The position numbers and the translations under genes are program-made. A DNA stretch of 46,786 nucleotides from Candidatus Pelethocola excrementipullorum (GTDB lineage Bacteria; Bacillota; Clostridia; Lachnospirales; Lachnospiraceae). Each line of letters begins with the position of its first letter. Position 1 is the stretch's first letter. Location: assembly GCA_018714325.1 (NCBI GenBank), contig DVNN01000234.1, positions 1 through 46,786 of the forward strand, read 5' to 3'. Shown one piece after another: positions 27,088 through 35,375 of this stretch. Under the pieces are notes generated by a model. That model did not search any database. It saw only the letters and a list, made by a program, of their open reading frames with translations, and was not told the DNA's origin.

Positions 27088-28284
27088 ATGGACAATTTTG
27101 ATTTTAACGATCTGGGTAACAACATCAGTCATCTTGTGGATGACGCCATCAATTCCCAGAATTTTAAGGAACTTAATAAAACAATAAATAAAACCATAAA
27201 CCAGGCACTGGATGGAGTTAACAAGACGGTGGCGAATCTCAATAACTACAGCAACCGCTTTAGTGGCCATCCCTACCAGCCCAACCCGCGAAGTGGCCCC
27301 TTAAGAACACAGCCCTTGCAGAAGCAGACCCCTTCCAGGATTTATGCGAAGTCCCCCAAGGGGCAGATTTCCGGAAGCATCAAGGCGTTTCTGGGATTCA
27401 GCATGGCCGGAATAGGTGGTATATCCGCCCTGGTCCTGATTATCCTGGCTCTCTTTGGGATATTAAATTTGGGCACCACCATCGCTCTGGTTATGGTATT
27501 TTTACTGTTTGCAGGCGGATTGGTTCTGGGCATCTCCGGCACCAAAGTACTGTCACGGCTTAAGCGTTTCCGTCAATACTGCAGTGTAATCGGCGGCAAA
27601 TCCTATGTGGAGCTGAATGATCTGGAAAAGGGCACCGGCCGCTCCAAAAAGTTCCTGATTCAGGATCTGCAGGATATGATCGATCGCCGCATGTTCCATC
27701 AGGCTCATCTGGATCATCAGCAGTCCTGCCTGATGCTGAACGACGCTGTGTACCAGCAATATCTTCAGTCCCTGGAATCCCAAAAGGCCCAGAAGGAAGA
27801 GGAACAGGCCATGGCAGATGCCGGCATCACTCCGGAATTCATGGCGGTTATAAAGGAAAGTGAAGATTACATCACTAAGATCCATCAGGCCAATGATGAG
27901 CTTCCGGGAGAGGTGATTTCCCAGAAACTGGCCCGTTTGGAAGTTGTCATCACCCGTATTCTGGCCGAGGTGAAAAAGCAGCCCAGAAAAGCGGCGGAGT
28001 TGCAGAGATTCATGAACTATTATCTTCCAACTACCTGGAAATTAATCAATGCTTATCTGGAATTTGAACGCCAGCCTGTGCGGACCGAGAATGTCATCAC
28101 CACACAAAAGGAAATCGAAGTCACTCTGGACACAATCAATAATGCCTTTGAAACACTATTGAATGACTTATTCCAGACTCAGGCCTGGGATATCTCCTCG
28201 GATATCTCCGTGCTGCAGACCATGCTGGCTCAGGAAGGCCTTACCAAATCAGATATCAATCATAAAGCAGATAATACAAATTAA
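27088..28284 (+). CDS. XpaC-family membrane protein (5-bromo-4-chloroindolyl phosphate hydrolysis protein)
   Basis: This protein belongs to the XpaC family, named from a Bacillus phenotype but without an established biochemical role. It is 398 residues. The first 90 are polar and Asn-rich. Two adjacent membrane helices (about 108-155, GFSMAGIGGISALVLIILALFG and IALVMVFLLFAGGLVLGIS) follow, and the rest is a long helical, charged cytoplasmic part with DLEKGTGRSKKFLIQDLQDMI and a helical bundle with KIHQANDELPGEVISQKLARLE. The pair with telA immediately downstream is seen widely in Firmicutes, which suggests the two proteins work together at the membrane. The ATG follows GAGGAATA. Confidence 0.85.
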   Translation: MDNFDFNDLGNNISHLVDDAINSQNFKELNKTINKTINQALDGVNKTVANLNNYSNRFSGHPYQPNPRSGPLRTQPLQKQTPSRIYAKSPKGQISGSIKAFLGFSMAGIGGISALVLIILALFGILNLGTTIALVMVFLLFAGGLVLGISGTKVLSRLKRFRQYCSVIGGKSYVELNDLEKGTGRSKKFLIQDLQDMIDRRMFHQAHLDHQQSCLMLNDAVYQQYLQSLESQKAQKEEEQAMADAGITPEFMAVIKESEDYITKIHQANDELPGEVISQKLARLEVVITRILAEVKKQPRKAAELQRFMNYYLPTTWKLINAYLEFERQPVRTENVITTQKEIEVTLDTINNAFETLLNDLFQTQAWDISSDISVLQTMLAQEGLTKSDINHKADNTN

Positions 28285-28318
28285 AAGTTACATTGACAGA
28301 TCTAAAGGAGAACATATT

Positions 28319-29470
28319 ATGAGCGAAGAATTTAAGGATTTCACTGCGGCACCAACTTTAAGCTTTGGCGAACCGCTGACTCCATCACCATCACCTGAAG
28401 TGCCTGCCGTTTCCAATGATTTACAGACCGGCTCTGCCATGGATGATTCCATGCTTTCCTCGGAAGAGAAACAACTTGTGGATCAGTTCGTGGAAAAGAT
28501 CGATATTCACAATGCCAAGGGCATTCTGGAGTATGGCGCAGGCACCCAGAAAAAGATGGCTGATTTTTCCGAGCGCACATTAGAGAATGTACGCGGCAAA
28601 GATATGGGGGAGATCGGTGACTTGCTGGCATCTGTGGTTACCGAAGTGAAAGGATTTGATGCTGAGGAGGAAGAGAAGGGCTTCTTGGGTTTATTTAAGA
28701 AAACTTCCAATAAACTGACTGCCTTAAAGGCCAAATATGATAAGGCAGAGGTCAGCATATCCAAGATCTGTCAGGCTTTGGAAAGCCATCAGATCACCTT
28801 ATTAAAAGACGTTGCGGTACTGGATAAGATGTATGACATGAATCTTGCCTATTACAAAGAGCTGACCATGTATATCCTGGCCGGAAAGAAAAAACTGGAG
28901 CAGGTACGGACAGTGGAAGTTACGGCACTTAACGCAAAAGCTCAGGCCAGTGGGCTGGCAGAAGATGCTCAGGCCGCCAGAGACCTGGATGAGCTTTGCA
29001 ACCGTTTTGAGAAGAAACTTCATGATCTGGATCTGACCAGGACGATTGCGATGCAGACCGCACCTCAGATCCGCATGATTCAAAATAACGATACCCAGAT
29101 GGCCGAAAAGATTCAGTCCACCATCGTCAACACAATCCCACTGTGGAAAAACCAGATGGTGATTACCTTGGGAATACAGCATTCCACTCAGGCTGCCGAG
29201 GCTCAACGTCAGGTAACCGATGCCACCAACGAACTGCTCAAGAAAAATGCAGCCGCCTTAAAGACAGCGACCATCGAAACTGCCAAGGCCAACGAGCGGG
29301 GAATTGTGGATATTGAAACCTTGAAACAGACCAATCAAAGCCTGATTTCCACCTTGGATGAAGTGATGAAGATTCAGCAGGAAGGACGTCAAAAACGTGT
29401 GGCGGCCGAAGCCGAACTTCGGAGTATGGAGAATGACCTGAAAAACAAACTTTTAACCCTGAACGCATAA
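28319..29470 (+). CDS. TelA-family protein (toxic anion resistance)
   Basis: TelA-family proteins are linked to tellurite and other stress resistance, but the mechanism is unsettled. I set the start at ATG 28319 (MSEEFKDF), with AAAGGAG 8 nt upstream; the track ORF start at 28163 lies inside xpaC in another frame. The protein is then 383 residues, the usual size. It is almost entirely helical with predicted coiled coil, lacks membrane segments, and contains the family-like stretch QTAPQIRMIQNNDTQMAEKI and TIVNTIPLWKNQMVITLG. It follows xpaC by 34 bp in an operon ending in a terminator at 29497. Confidence 0.9.
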   Translation: MSEEFKDFTAAPTLSFGEPLTPSPSPEVPAVSNDLQTGSAMDDSMLSSEEKQLVDQFVEKIDIHNAKGILEYGAGTQKKMADFSERTLENVRGKDMGEIGDLLASVVTEVKGFDAEEEEKGFLGLFKKTSNKLTALKAKYDKAEVSISKICQALESHQITLLKDVAVLDKMYDMNLAYYKELTMYILAGKKKLEQVRTVEVTALNAKAQASGLAEDAQAARDLDELCNRFEKKLHDLDLTRTIAMQTAPQIRMIQNNDTQMAEKIQSTIVNTIPLWKNQMVITLGIQHSTQAAEAQRQVTDATNELLKKNAAALKTATIETAKANERGIVDIETLKQTNQSLISTLDEVMKIQQEGRQKRVAAEAELRSMENDLKNKLLTLNA

Positions 29471-29496
29471 TTTGATATTTCTCATATGCAAATACG

Positions 29497-29538
29497 AAAA
29501 CCATCCGAACAGCACCGATATGCCGCTTGGATGGTTTT
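29497..29538 (+). terminator. Terminator of the xpaC-telA operon
   Basis: AAAACCATCC (29497-29506) pairs with GGATGGTTTT (29529-29538), followed by ATTAATAT. The A-rich start of the stem may also allow function in reverse. Confidence 0.8.
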
Positions 29539-29574
29539 ATTAATATCTAAAGAAGAGAAGCGGAGGAACACACG

Positions 29575-30357
29575 ATGTTTAAAGGATTATATGAAAAACT
29601 GCCGGATCTGACAGCATACCTGGACCGGCTGAACTTGACAGAAGCTCCAACTCCCGATCTGGAGGGACTGAATCGTCTCATCTATGCGCATCAATGCATG
29701 ATTCCTTTTGAGAATCTGGATATCTGCGAAAAGCAGATTCCAATCTCACTGAATATTGAGGATCTCTATGAGAAAATCATTCTCAGAAAGCGTGGGGGAT
29801 ATTGTTTTGAGCTGAATGCCCTCTTTCATTCCCTGCTGGCAGCCTGTGGATTTCAGGTCATACCCTGCACGGCCCGCATCGTCCGGGGTAAGGATTATGT
29901 AGCACTTCCCCTGCACCGGGCAAACCTGGTTGCCTTGGATCAGAAGTATTATTTCTGTGACGTAGGTTATGGTGGTGCTCAACCTGCTCAAGGCGTTCCT
30001 GTTGAGGACGGATGGGAAGGAACTGCTAAGGGCCATACCTTTGGGATTACTCAGCTCAAAGACAATTGGTGGCTGCTGAGCCAGCGTATTCAGGGTGAGC
30101 TGGTTCCAATCATCAGTTTTTCGGCCGCGCCCATGGATCCCGTTGATTTTATTCCGGCCAACTACTACGCCTCCACCAGCCCTGACTCGGTCTTTACCAC
30201 CCGCCGCTTCTTAAACAGACGTACACCGGAGGGAAGCATCTCCATCCATGGCAATACCTTTAGCAGAGTGAGCCATCACCAAAAGACGGAACAACCGATT
30301 ACCTCCGACGAAGAATTCCAGAACATTCTGGACACACACTTTAACATGAACTACTAA
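29575..30357 (+). CDS. Arylamine N-acetyltransferase
   Basis: This NAT-family enzyme transfers acetyl (or another acyl) from CoA to arylamines, hydrazines or related amines. It is 260 residues, the usual bacterial size. The catalytic triad is visible: Cys77 in RKRGGYCFELN, His114 in LPLHRANLV and Asp129 in YFCDVGYGG. Other family marks are HQCMIPFENLDI near the start and FTTRRFLNRRTPEG near the end. The ribosome binding site GGAGG precedes the ATG. It has its own space between two terminators and probably a separate promoter. Related enzymes also act in biosynthesis of amide-containing natural products, but no such cluster is present. Confidence 0.92.
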   Translation: MFKGLYEKLPDLTAYLDRLNLTEAPTPDLEGLNRLIYAHQCMIPFENLDICEKQIPISLNIEDLYEKIILRKRGGYCFELNALFHSLLAACGFQVIPCTARIVRGKDYVALPLHRANLVALDQKYYFCDVGYGGAQPAQGVPVEDGWEGTAKGHTFGITQLKDNWWLLSQRIQGELVPIISFSAAPMDPVDFIPANYYASTSPDSVFTTRRFLNRRTPEGSISIHGNTFSRVSHHQKTEQPITSDEEFQNILDTHFNMNY

Positions 30358-30401
30358 AAAACAAGAACAGAATAATACCTGTTCCTAATACGATACATAG
30401 A

Positions 30402-30448
30402 AATCCCGCAGTGATGCAAAGGCTTAAACAGTACATCACTACGGGATT
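30402..30448. terminator. Bidirectional terminator between the NAT gene and the FliB-like gene
   Basis: AATCCCGCAGTGATG pairs with CATCACTACGGGATT (one mismatch), with a loop of 17 nt. It lies between converging genes; T-rich sequence follows on the plus side. A second small GAACAG/CTGTTC hairpin lies at about 30364-30383. Confidence 0.8.
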
Positions 30449-30465
30449 CTATTCTTTCTTGCAGT

Positions 30466-31611
30466 CTATATAATACTTAGTATCTCACAGAATCCAAAGA
30501 TAGGATTCTCCTCCAGAATCTCTTCCAACCGGATCAGATTCTGATCAGAATGCTCCAGTTCTCTGGAATACCAGTAGCAGATGAATATCTGATCCTGGAT
30601 TCCAAATTCGCCCTTATTCTTGAGAAATCTTCCGGTAGCCAGCTCCCTGATAAACAATGTGCTTATCACCGCCAACTTCATCTTGGCAAATGCCGCTCCA
30701 TCATATACCGCTCCGCAGAAATAGGTGAACACCCAGTAAACCATCAACTGTTCACTTTGTACCTCCCATCCGCTGTAAGAAGATCGGAAGGCTTTCCTGG
30801 TCTCTTCGGCGCCTTCTTCCCCCCGTTGATACAAAGGCTGAAGGTTTTCCTTCAGAAACTCCGCCCACTCCTCTCTTAGCACCTCCATCTCTGGCACTAT
30901 AGTTTTCCACATTTTCTGAATTGTGGTATGGCTGCTTTCCACATCTTTCGTCCAGTTCTCCCACTTTGTTAGAAAACTTGTGCTAAATCCGGATTTCCGG
31001 TGGCGCTGCCGGATTTCGTCCCCGCGGTACAGTTCCCCCTTATCCAGACTCACCTGAAAATCATGGACATAGGCCAGGGCTTTTCCAATCCGTACCTCCA
31101 TGGCCACTTCCCGGTCTTGAAGTATTTCAATCACATAATCCCGGGCATCCATAAGAGCAGAAAACAAAAGGTAGTCAAATTCTTCATACTCCTCTTCCCC
31201 GCCTGTCTTTTCTCCATGGAGAAACCGCACCGGTTCTTTCTTTTCCAACAAGATTCTGGCCACCTCAGGACAGGAAAGTGACAGCGTGATTTCCTTCAAT
31301 CCCTCAAACTCTTCCACATGTCTGGGATATTTTCTACAGGTATCACAAAGCATATGCTTGCCCGCTTCACTGTAAATATCACAGAGATTTTCCTCATTTA
31401 AAAACTCGCATCTTCTACCATTTTGTAAAAATGCTCTTTCCTTCCAATCAATCCCATTGTGCAGACGATTGCGAAAGGATCCCTTGACCTTCCGGTACTT
31501 CTTCAGACTTTTGTCATCGATTATTATCTGCCAACCCGCACAACAGGTATCCGGACATTCTCCGGCAATACAAGTAAATTCACGGTAATAATCTGGTATG
31601 GTAAACTGCAT
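30466..31611 (-). CDS. FliB-like cysteine-cluster protein (flagellin lysine-N-methylase family)
   Basis: This 381-residue protein resembles the FliB family, named from the Salmonella flagellin lysine methylase, a metal-cluster-type protein. The diagnostic N-terminus is CIAGECPDTCCAGWQI, followed by CEFLNEENLCDIY and LCDTCRKYPRH, giving a dense Cys cluster in the first 100 residues. The rest is helical and not conserved to my eye. No flagellin or flagellar gene lies in the window, and this family is common in non-motile Clostridia, so the substrate is probably something else. It is the last gene of a four-gene minus-strand group, 19 bp after nth, with GAGG upstream of the ATG. Confidence 0.8.
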   Translation of the reverse strand: MQFTIPDYYREFTCIAGECPDTCCAGWQIIIDDKSLKKYRKVKGSFRNRLHNGIDWKERAFLQNGRRCEFLNEENLCDIYSEAGKHMLCDTCRKYPRHVEEFEGLKEITLSLSCPEVARILLEKKEPVRFLHGEKTGGEEEYEEFDYLLFSALMDARDYVIEILQDREVAMEVRIGKALAYVHDFQVSLDKGELYRGDEIRQRHRKSGFSTSFLTKWENWTKDVESSHTTIQKMWKTIVPEMEVLREEWAEFLKENLQPLYQRGEEGAEETRKAFRSSYSGWEVQSEQLMVYWVFTYFCGAVYDGAAFAKMKLAVISTLFIRELATGRFLKNKGEFGIQDQIFICYWYSRELEHSDQNLIRLEEILEENPIFGFCEILSII

Positions 31612-31630
31612 CCGCTTTTCCTCTTCACTT

Positions 31631-32275
31631 TTAAATTAGTTTGGGGCACCACTCCGCCAGGGGGCATTGCTCACATTTTGCCTTTCTCGAGGTACAGATT
31701 TCTCTACCCAGATAGATCAGCTGGAAATTAATTCTGTTCCAATGGTCCACAGGCAGTACCTTCTGCAATTCCAGCTCCACCTGCTCAGGGTTTTTCCCCT
31801 TGGCCCAGCCAAGGCGTTTGGAGATTCGAAAGACATGGGTATCCACCGTGACGCCCGGAATCCCATGGGCGTCGGCCAGGTATAAGGTCGCAGTCTTTCT
31901 TCCCACCCCCGCCAGCTTCAACACCTCTTCCAGCTTATCCGGAACCTGTCCTCCATATTCCCCAACAATCTGCTGGCAGCATTTCTTTACGTTCTTCGCC
32001 TTATTCTTATAAAGCCCTATGGATCTTATGTAATCCTCTATTTCCTCTACGGGAGCTTCCGCCATCTCTTCCACATGTTGAAACCTGGCATAGAGGGCGG
32101 GAAGCGCCACATCCACCTGCTTGTCCGTACTCTGAGCGCTCAACATAATAGCCACCAGAAGCTGCCATGGCTCCTGATGAAAAAAACCATCCTTTGTGGT
32201 TCCGTACCGATCATCTAAGATCTTAAGAATCTGGTCTCTATTCTCCTGAAACTTTTTCTTCGTTATACGCGGCAT
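31631..32275 (-). CDS. nth: Endonuclease III (DNA glycosylase/AP lyase)
   Basis: Nth removes oxidised pyrimidines and cleaves at abasic sites in base excision repair. It is 214 residues, the usual length. The helix-hairpin-helix is KLAGVGRKTATLYLADAHG with the catalytic Lys, followed by the catalytic Asp in VTVDTHVFRISKRLG. The C-terminal [4Fe-4S] loop reads C-x6-C-x2-C-x5-C (CTSRKAKCEQCPLAEWC). It lies between the OGG-type glycosylase and the FliB-like gene, all minus, so two oxidative-damage glycosylases are probably co-expressed. SD is GGGGTG. Confidence 0.96.
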   Translation of the reverse strand: MPRITKKKFQENRDQILKILDDRYGTTKDGFFHQEPWQLLVAIMLSAQSTDKQVDVALPALYARFQHVEEMAEAPVEEIEDYIRSIGLYKNKAKNVKKCCQQIVGEYGGQVPDKLEEVLKLAGVGRKTATLYLADAHGIPGVTVDTHVFRISKRLGWAKGKNPEQVELELQKVLPVDHWNRINFQLIYLGREICTSRKAKCEQCPLAEWCPKLI

Positions 32276-32320
32276 AAATTCACCCCTTTTTTCTTAAAAA
32301 CTCTGTGTTTTAACTGGCTC

Positions 32321-33142
32321 TTATACAAGCTCTTTCTCTCCAAATAAATCATAATAAAAAATATACTGTTGTAAAACACCTTCGTACCCTTGATAACGCT
32401 CCATCGGAAATCCATGCTGATAATACTTCTCCAACGCCTGTCGGATATGAGTATCCACCGGAAAGGCTTCCAGCTTCTGAAGTGCGAAAAGACAGATGCA
32501 GTCTGCCACTTTTCCGCCAACGCCATAGAGTTTCATCAACTCCGCTTTCGCCTCGTCATACTCCATCCCCTTCACTGCTTCCAGACTCACCTCTCCTGAG
32601 ACAATGCTCTGGGCAGTACGGATTACATATTTACTGCGATACCCCAGATTACATGCTTTCAAATCTTCGTCCGTAGCCGCTGCAAGGGCCTCCGGTGTGG
32701 GGAATGCATCGTAAGCCACTCCATTGGGGTTTTTCTTCTTCTCCCCATATCGGCTGCAGATATTCCCGATACACCGCCGGATCCGAGTGATATTATTCTG
32801 CTGGGAAATCAAAAAGCTAACAATCATTTCCCATAAATCCTGCTTTAAAATTCGAATCCCACTTCCATATGCGGCCACGGTGGTCAGATACTCATCCGTA
32901 GGATCAATGCTCTCTATATACGCTCCATAATTCCTGTCTAGATCAAAATAGGGTGACCAAAACTCCTGAAATTCCTGCTGTGTACAGTCAAATCTACAGG
33001 TATCCCCCTCCTGCTCCAAATCCAGATAATGTTCTCCGGCTATGACTTCATATCCATGATCTCCTATACGGTTCATGCGGAAGCACTGGCCGGAATTACA
33101 GATCTGTTCCATATTAAAATTCTTCAGTTCTAAAGTTATCAT
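32321..33142 (-). CDS. 8-oxoguanine-type DNA glycosylase (OGG/AlkA superfamily)
   Basis: This base-excision glycosylase has an OGG N-terminal-like domain (residues 1-110, with CNSGQCFRMNRIGDHGYEV) and a helix-hairpin-helix/Gly-Pro-Asp domain. The catalytic Lys is in KLYGVGGKVADCICLF and the catalytic Asp in FPVDTHIRQALEKYY, as in OGG1 lyases. It lacks the C-terminal Fe-S cluster of Nth. At 273 residues it matches the clostridial OGG1-like enzymes. The SD AGGTGA is unusually far from the ATG (about 17 nt), so the start may be misplaced or translation weak. It sits 40 bp after the thioesterase gene and 45 bp before nth. Confidence 0.88.
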   Translation of the reverse strand: MITLELKNFNMEQICNSGQCFRMNRIGDHGYEVIAGEHYLDLEQEGDTCRFDCTQQEFQEFWSPYFDLDRNYGAYIESIDPTDEYLTTVAAYGSGIRILKQDLWEMIVSFLISQQNNITRIRRCIGNICSRYGEKKKNPNGVAYDAFPTPEALAAATDEDLKACNLGYRSKYVIRTAQSIVSGEVSLEAVKGMEYDEAKAELMKLYGVGGKVADCICLFALQKLEAFPVDTHIRQALEKYYQHGFPMERYQGYEGVLQQYIFYYDLFGEKELV

Positions 33143-33182
33143 ATGTTTTTTTATAATTTCACCTCATTGTTCAAACTACTTA

Positions 33183-33596
33183 TCATTCAGTCATCTGTTG
33201 TTTGATTGCCTCGTCCAATTCCGGGTAACTCTTCTTCAGTGAGATGGGCCTTCCCCCTTCTCCTAAAAAGCAATGGCGGGATTCCCCTATGGCCACAACC
33301 TCATCCGTCTTCTCCAATCTCATCTCATAGCCCAGGATTAACTTGATACCATTATATTCCCGGACCTGCAACGAGATGGATACCAAATCTGCGAATGTTG
33401 TCGTCATCTTGTATTCACAGTCGACTCCAATAACAGGAGACATAATCCCCACGGCCTCCATCTTATCGTATCCCCAATTCACGGAATCCAGAAACTCTAC
33501 ACGGGCCTCCTCCATCCAGCGGATGTAATTGGAGTGATGGGTGATTCCCATACGGTCAGTTTCATAATAATGAACTTTATGCAAATACTTACTCAT
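33183..33596 (-). CDS. Hotdog-fold acyl-CoA thioesterase, YbgC/4HBT family
   Basis: This is a 137-residue hotdog thioesterase. The family signature near the N-terminus is VHYYETDRMGITHHSNYIRWMEEAR, with the catalytic-type Asp in TDRMG and the His-Ser-Asn stretch. The remainder has the expected strand pattern (YKMTTTFADLVSISLQV, GIKLILGYEMRLEKTDEVVAIGESRHCF). YbgC-like enzymes hydrolyse short or aromatic acyl-CoAs; the substrate here is unknown. It is the first gene of the group with the two glycosylases, nth and the FliB-like gene, with AGAGGTG before the ATG. Confidence 0.9.
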   Translation of the reverse strand: MSKYLHKVHYYETDRMGITHHSNYIRWMEEARVEFLDSVNWGYDKMEAVGIMSPVIGVDCEYKMTTTFADLVSISLQVREYNGIKLILGYEMRLEKTDEVVAIGESRHCFLGEGGRPISLKKSYPELDEAIKQQMTE

Positions 33597-33895
33597 ACAC
33601 CTCTATCCTTTTCTTATATATTACTTATTAACGGATATTCCTATTTTACCAGAATTTTTCCCCACTTTCCACCGGGAACCATCCTTTCCCTCATTTCCCA
33701 TACATGAACTCAATTCATTTTGCCGAATCACCCCGGATATCTTGCATATGTTGGGAACTCCGTATTTCCTGTCTAATAAAAAATGGCTTATCATGGAATA
33801 CCAGAAGCCTGCAAACAATCCATACCTGTTTGTAAGCTTCACGCTCTCTTCATTCCATAATAAGCTACTATCTTTAACTTTCTATATAGAAAACG
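33597..33895. other. Intergenic stretch without a supported gene
   Basis: These 299 bp separate two minus-strand genes. The only ORF (33621-33842, GTG start, 73 codons) has no clear ribosome binding site and no recognisable motif, so I do not call it. AT-rich sequence near 33610-33650 probably holds the promoter of the thioesterase gene. No terminator with a U-run is visible after the YczE-like gene. Confidence 0.4.
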
Positions 33896-34588
33896 TTATT
33901 CACTAAGTCCTACTTTTCCCAACGCTGCATCTTCAATGTCCCCAGCCCTTCTTAGTTCCACCCACTCAAGAAGTCCTCTGGTAAAGTGTACATCAAAGAA
34001 ATGTATCACCGGTCCGAATCCAAATGCCGCCAGCAAGGTCCCCAGGCCCACGATTCCACCTGCCAGATAGCATACCAGCGCACACAGCCCGTCGGTGAAC
34101 ATTCTGCACCAGAAGTAAGAGATCCGGGGCCACCGCCTTGTCATAATCAAGGACAGGCTGTCATAGGGGGAAACCCCAACATCTGAAGTCTGGTAAAGGG
34201 ATGCCCCAAAACAGCAGACCACCACACCGATACACACAATCACAACTCTCTGCCACATCAATTCAGGAGCGCCAAATATCAGCTTCAACACATAGTTGAA
34301 AAAGGTAACAATATACCCCAGACACAGGGCATTGACCACAGTTCCAATTCCTATAAACTTCCTGCCGGTCAGAAACTCTATAAAAAACAGTATGATGTTA
34401 AACAAGATCAAAAAACTGGAATATACAATCCCCGTCACATCGGACAATGCCATGATCATCCCACTGAAGGCATCATTGCCCAAGCCGGACAATTTAAAGA
34501 TACTGATTCCCAATCCAAGAAATATATTGCCGAAGACCATGATGATGAAGCGCTCGCTTCCAACCTTTTTAAAATAATCAGCCAACAT
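33896..34588 (-). CDS. YczE/YitT-like integral membrane protein
   Basis: This 230-residue protein has about five to six membrane helices and resembles the YczE group of predicted membrane proteins. Visible features are GNIFLGLGISIFKLSGLGNDAFSG in the first helix pair and the later repeat-like CCFGASLYQTSDVGVSPYDSLS, a GxxxF...G-D-F/S-P pattern typical of the family. The biochemical function is not established. It has its own promoter (34667-34695) and a good AAGGAG ribosome binding site, so it is probably monocistronic. Confidence 0.8.
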   Translation of the reverse strand: MLADYFKKVGSERFIIMVFGNIFLGLGISIFKLSGLGNDAFSGMIMALSDVTGIVYSSFLILFNIILFFIEFLTGRKFIGIGTVVNALCLGYIVTFFNYVLKLIFGAPELMWQRVVIVCIGVVVCCFGASLYQTSDVGVSPYDSLSLIMTRRWPRISYFWCRMFTDGLCALVCYLAGGIVGLGTLLAAFGFGPVIHFFDVHFTRGLLEWVELRRAGDIEDAALGKVGLSE

Positions 34589-34666
34589 TTGATTAGACTC
34601 CTTCTATCGTAAAATATTCAAATATCTAAAAAACATTTCCCCTCCGGATTTTTACATCCGTGTTGT

Positions 34667-34695
34667 ATTATATAACTTGTTGGAAGCGAAAGCAA
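34667..34695 (-). promoter_or_regulatory. Sigma-A promoter of the YczE-like gene
   Basis: On the minus strand TTGCTT (34695-34690) and TATAAT (34672-34667) are 17 bp apart. The start is about 75 nt before the ATG; a small CGGAT/ATCCG hairpin lies in the leader. Confidence 0.65.
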
Positions 34696-34716
34696 ATTGT
34701 TTCTAAACATTAAGAA

Positions 34717-34746
34717 GCGTTCTTCGACCGAACCGTCAAAGAACGC
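34717..34746. terminator. Stem-loop after the DUF1292 gene, probable terminator
   Basis: GCGTTCTT (34717-34724) pairs with AAGAACGC (34739-34746). On the minus strand TTCTTAATG follows, a weak U-tract; on plus, ATACTTTTTTT follows. It most likely ends the DUF1292 transcript. Confidence 0.6.
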
Positions 34747-34773
34747 ATACTTTTTTTCATGATGTATTTAGTT

Positions 34774-35028
34774 TTACAACCCATTCCTCTTGCAGAATTG
34801 CTGATATAGCGTTTCGATTAACTCCCTATCATCCAATCCCTCATACTGTTCTTCCCCGCTGTCCAGATCCTCTGATGTAACGCGAAGAATATGAACCGGC
34901 TCATCCTCATCACCATCTTCCGGGAAAAGTACGATATATTCCTCACCTTTGTGCTCCATGATGTCCAGTACCTCAAACTGAAGTTCCTCACCATTCTCAT
35001 CAGTCAATACTAACAGATCCTCACTCAT
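34774..35028 (-). CDS. DUF1292 family protein
   Basis: This is a small acidic protein of 84 residues of the DUF1292 (YrzB-like) family, function unknown. The family pattern is LTDENGEELQFEVLDIMEHKGEEYIVLFPED, followed by a very acidic stretch and an EEQYEGLDDRELIETLYQQF end. In many Firmicutes this gene sits near ruvX or an alaS operon; neither is here. The ribosome binding site AGGAGG precedes the ATG. The low pI and small size argue for a soluble protein-interaction role, which is speculative. Confidence 0.85.
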   Translation of the reverse strand: MSEDLLVLTDENGEELQFEVLDIMEHKGEEYIVLFPEDGDEDEPVHILRVTSEDLDSGEEQYEGLDDRELIETLYQQFCKRNGL

Positions 35029-35168
35029 AATTCCTCCTACCAGGCTTAACCACAGCAGCCTGTTTTATAACAAGATTATGTATTCAGGATATCATATATT
35101 ATTTTGAAGTTCAATTGTTATATAGGAAGAAAAATATATTTATAGTTGATCATTCCAAATCTCTCAAA

Positions 35169-35351
35169 TTAAGCCCCTATACGACTCAGGCATACGTCAG
35201 AAATCACAATAATATCATCGACCCTCACCTGTAAAACCGCCGCCAGTACCATATCTATGGAAGGCAGCGTTGTCCCATGCTGCCACTTATAGATTGTTCT
35301 CCTGTTCCAGGCTATCGCTGAATGATCCGTATCCCTACCATTGAAAGCCAT
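35169..35351 (-). pseudogene. Remnant of an XRE-family helix-turn-helix regulator
   Basis: The 60-codon ORF contains the second half of an XRE DNA-binding domain: NRRTIYKWQHGTTLPSIDMVLAAVLQVRVDDIIVI matches the pattern of recognition helix, WxxGxxxPS turn and VxxDDII end. The first two helices of the domain are missing and replaced by an unrelated 15-residue start, and no good ribosome binding site precedes the ATG. It lies just after rtcB on the same strand. I read it as a decayed fragment. The flanking sequence 35029-35168 is AT-rich and probably holds the DUF1292 promoter. Confidence 0.6.
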
Positions 35352-35375
35352 AGCCTTAACTAGGAATTCCTGTTC

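Noticed and set aside
28163-28318. N-terminal extension of telA in the ORF track
   Set aside because: These codons overlap the end of xpaC in another frame; the start at 28319 has an AAAGGAG site and the family N-terminus.
27088-29470. Tellurite-resistance operon
   Set aside because: XpaC and TelA are common chromosomal genes in Firmicutes; no ter genes are present and tellurite resistance cannot be inferred from them alone.
33621-33842. 73-codon minus-strand ORF between the thioesterase and YczE-like genes
   Set aside because: GTG start without a clear SD, no motif, unusual composition; could be a remnant but nothing supports a protein.
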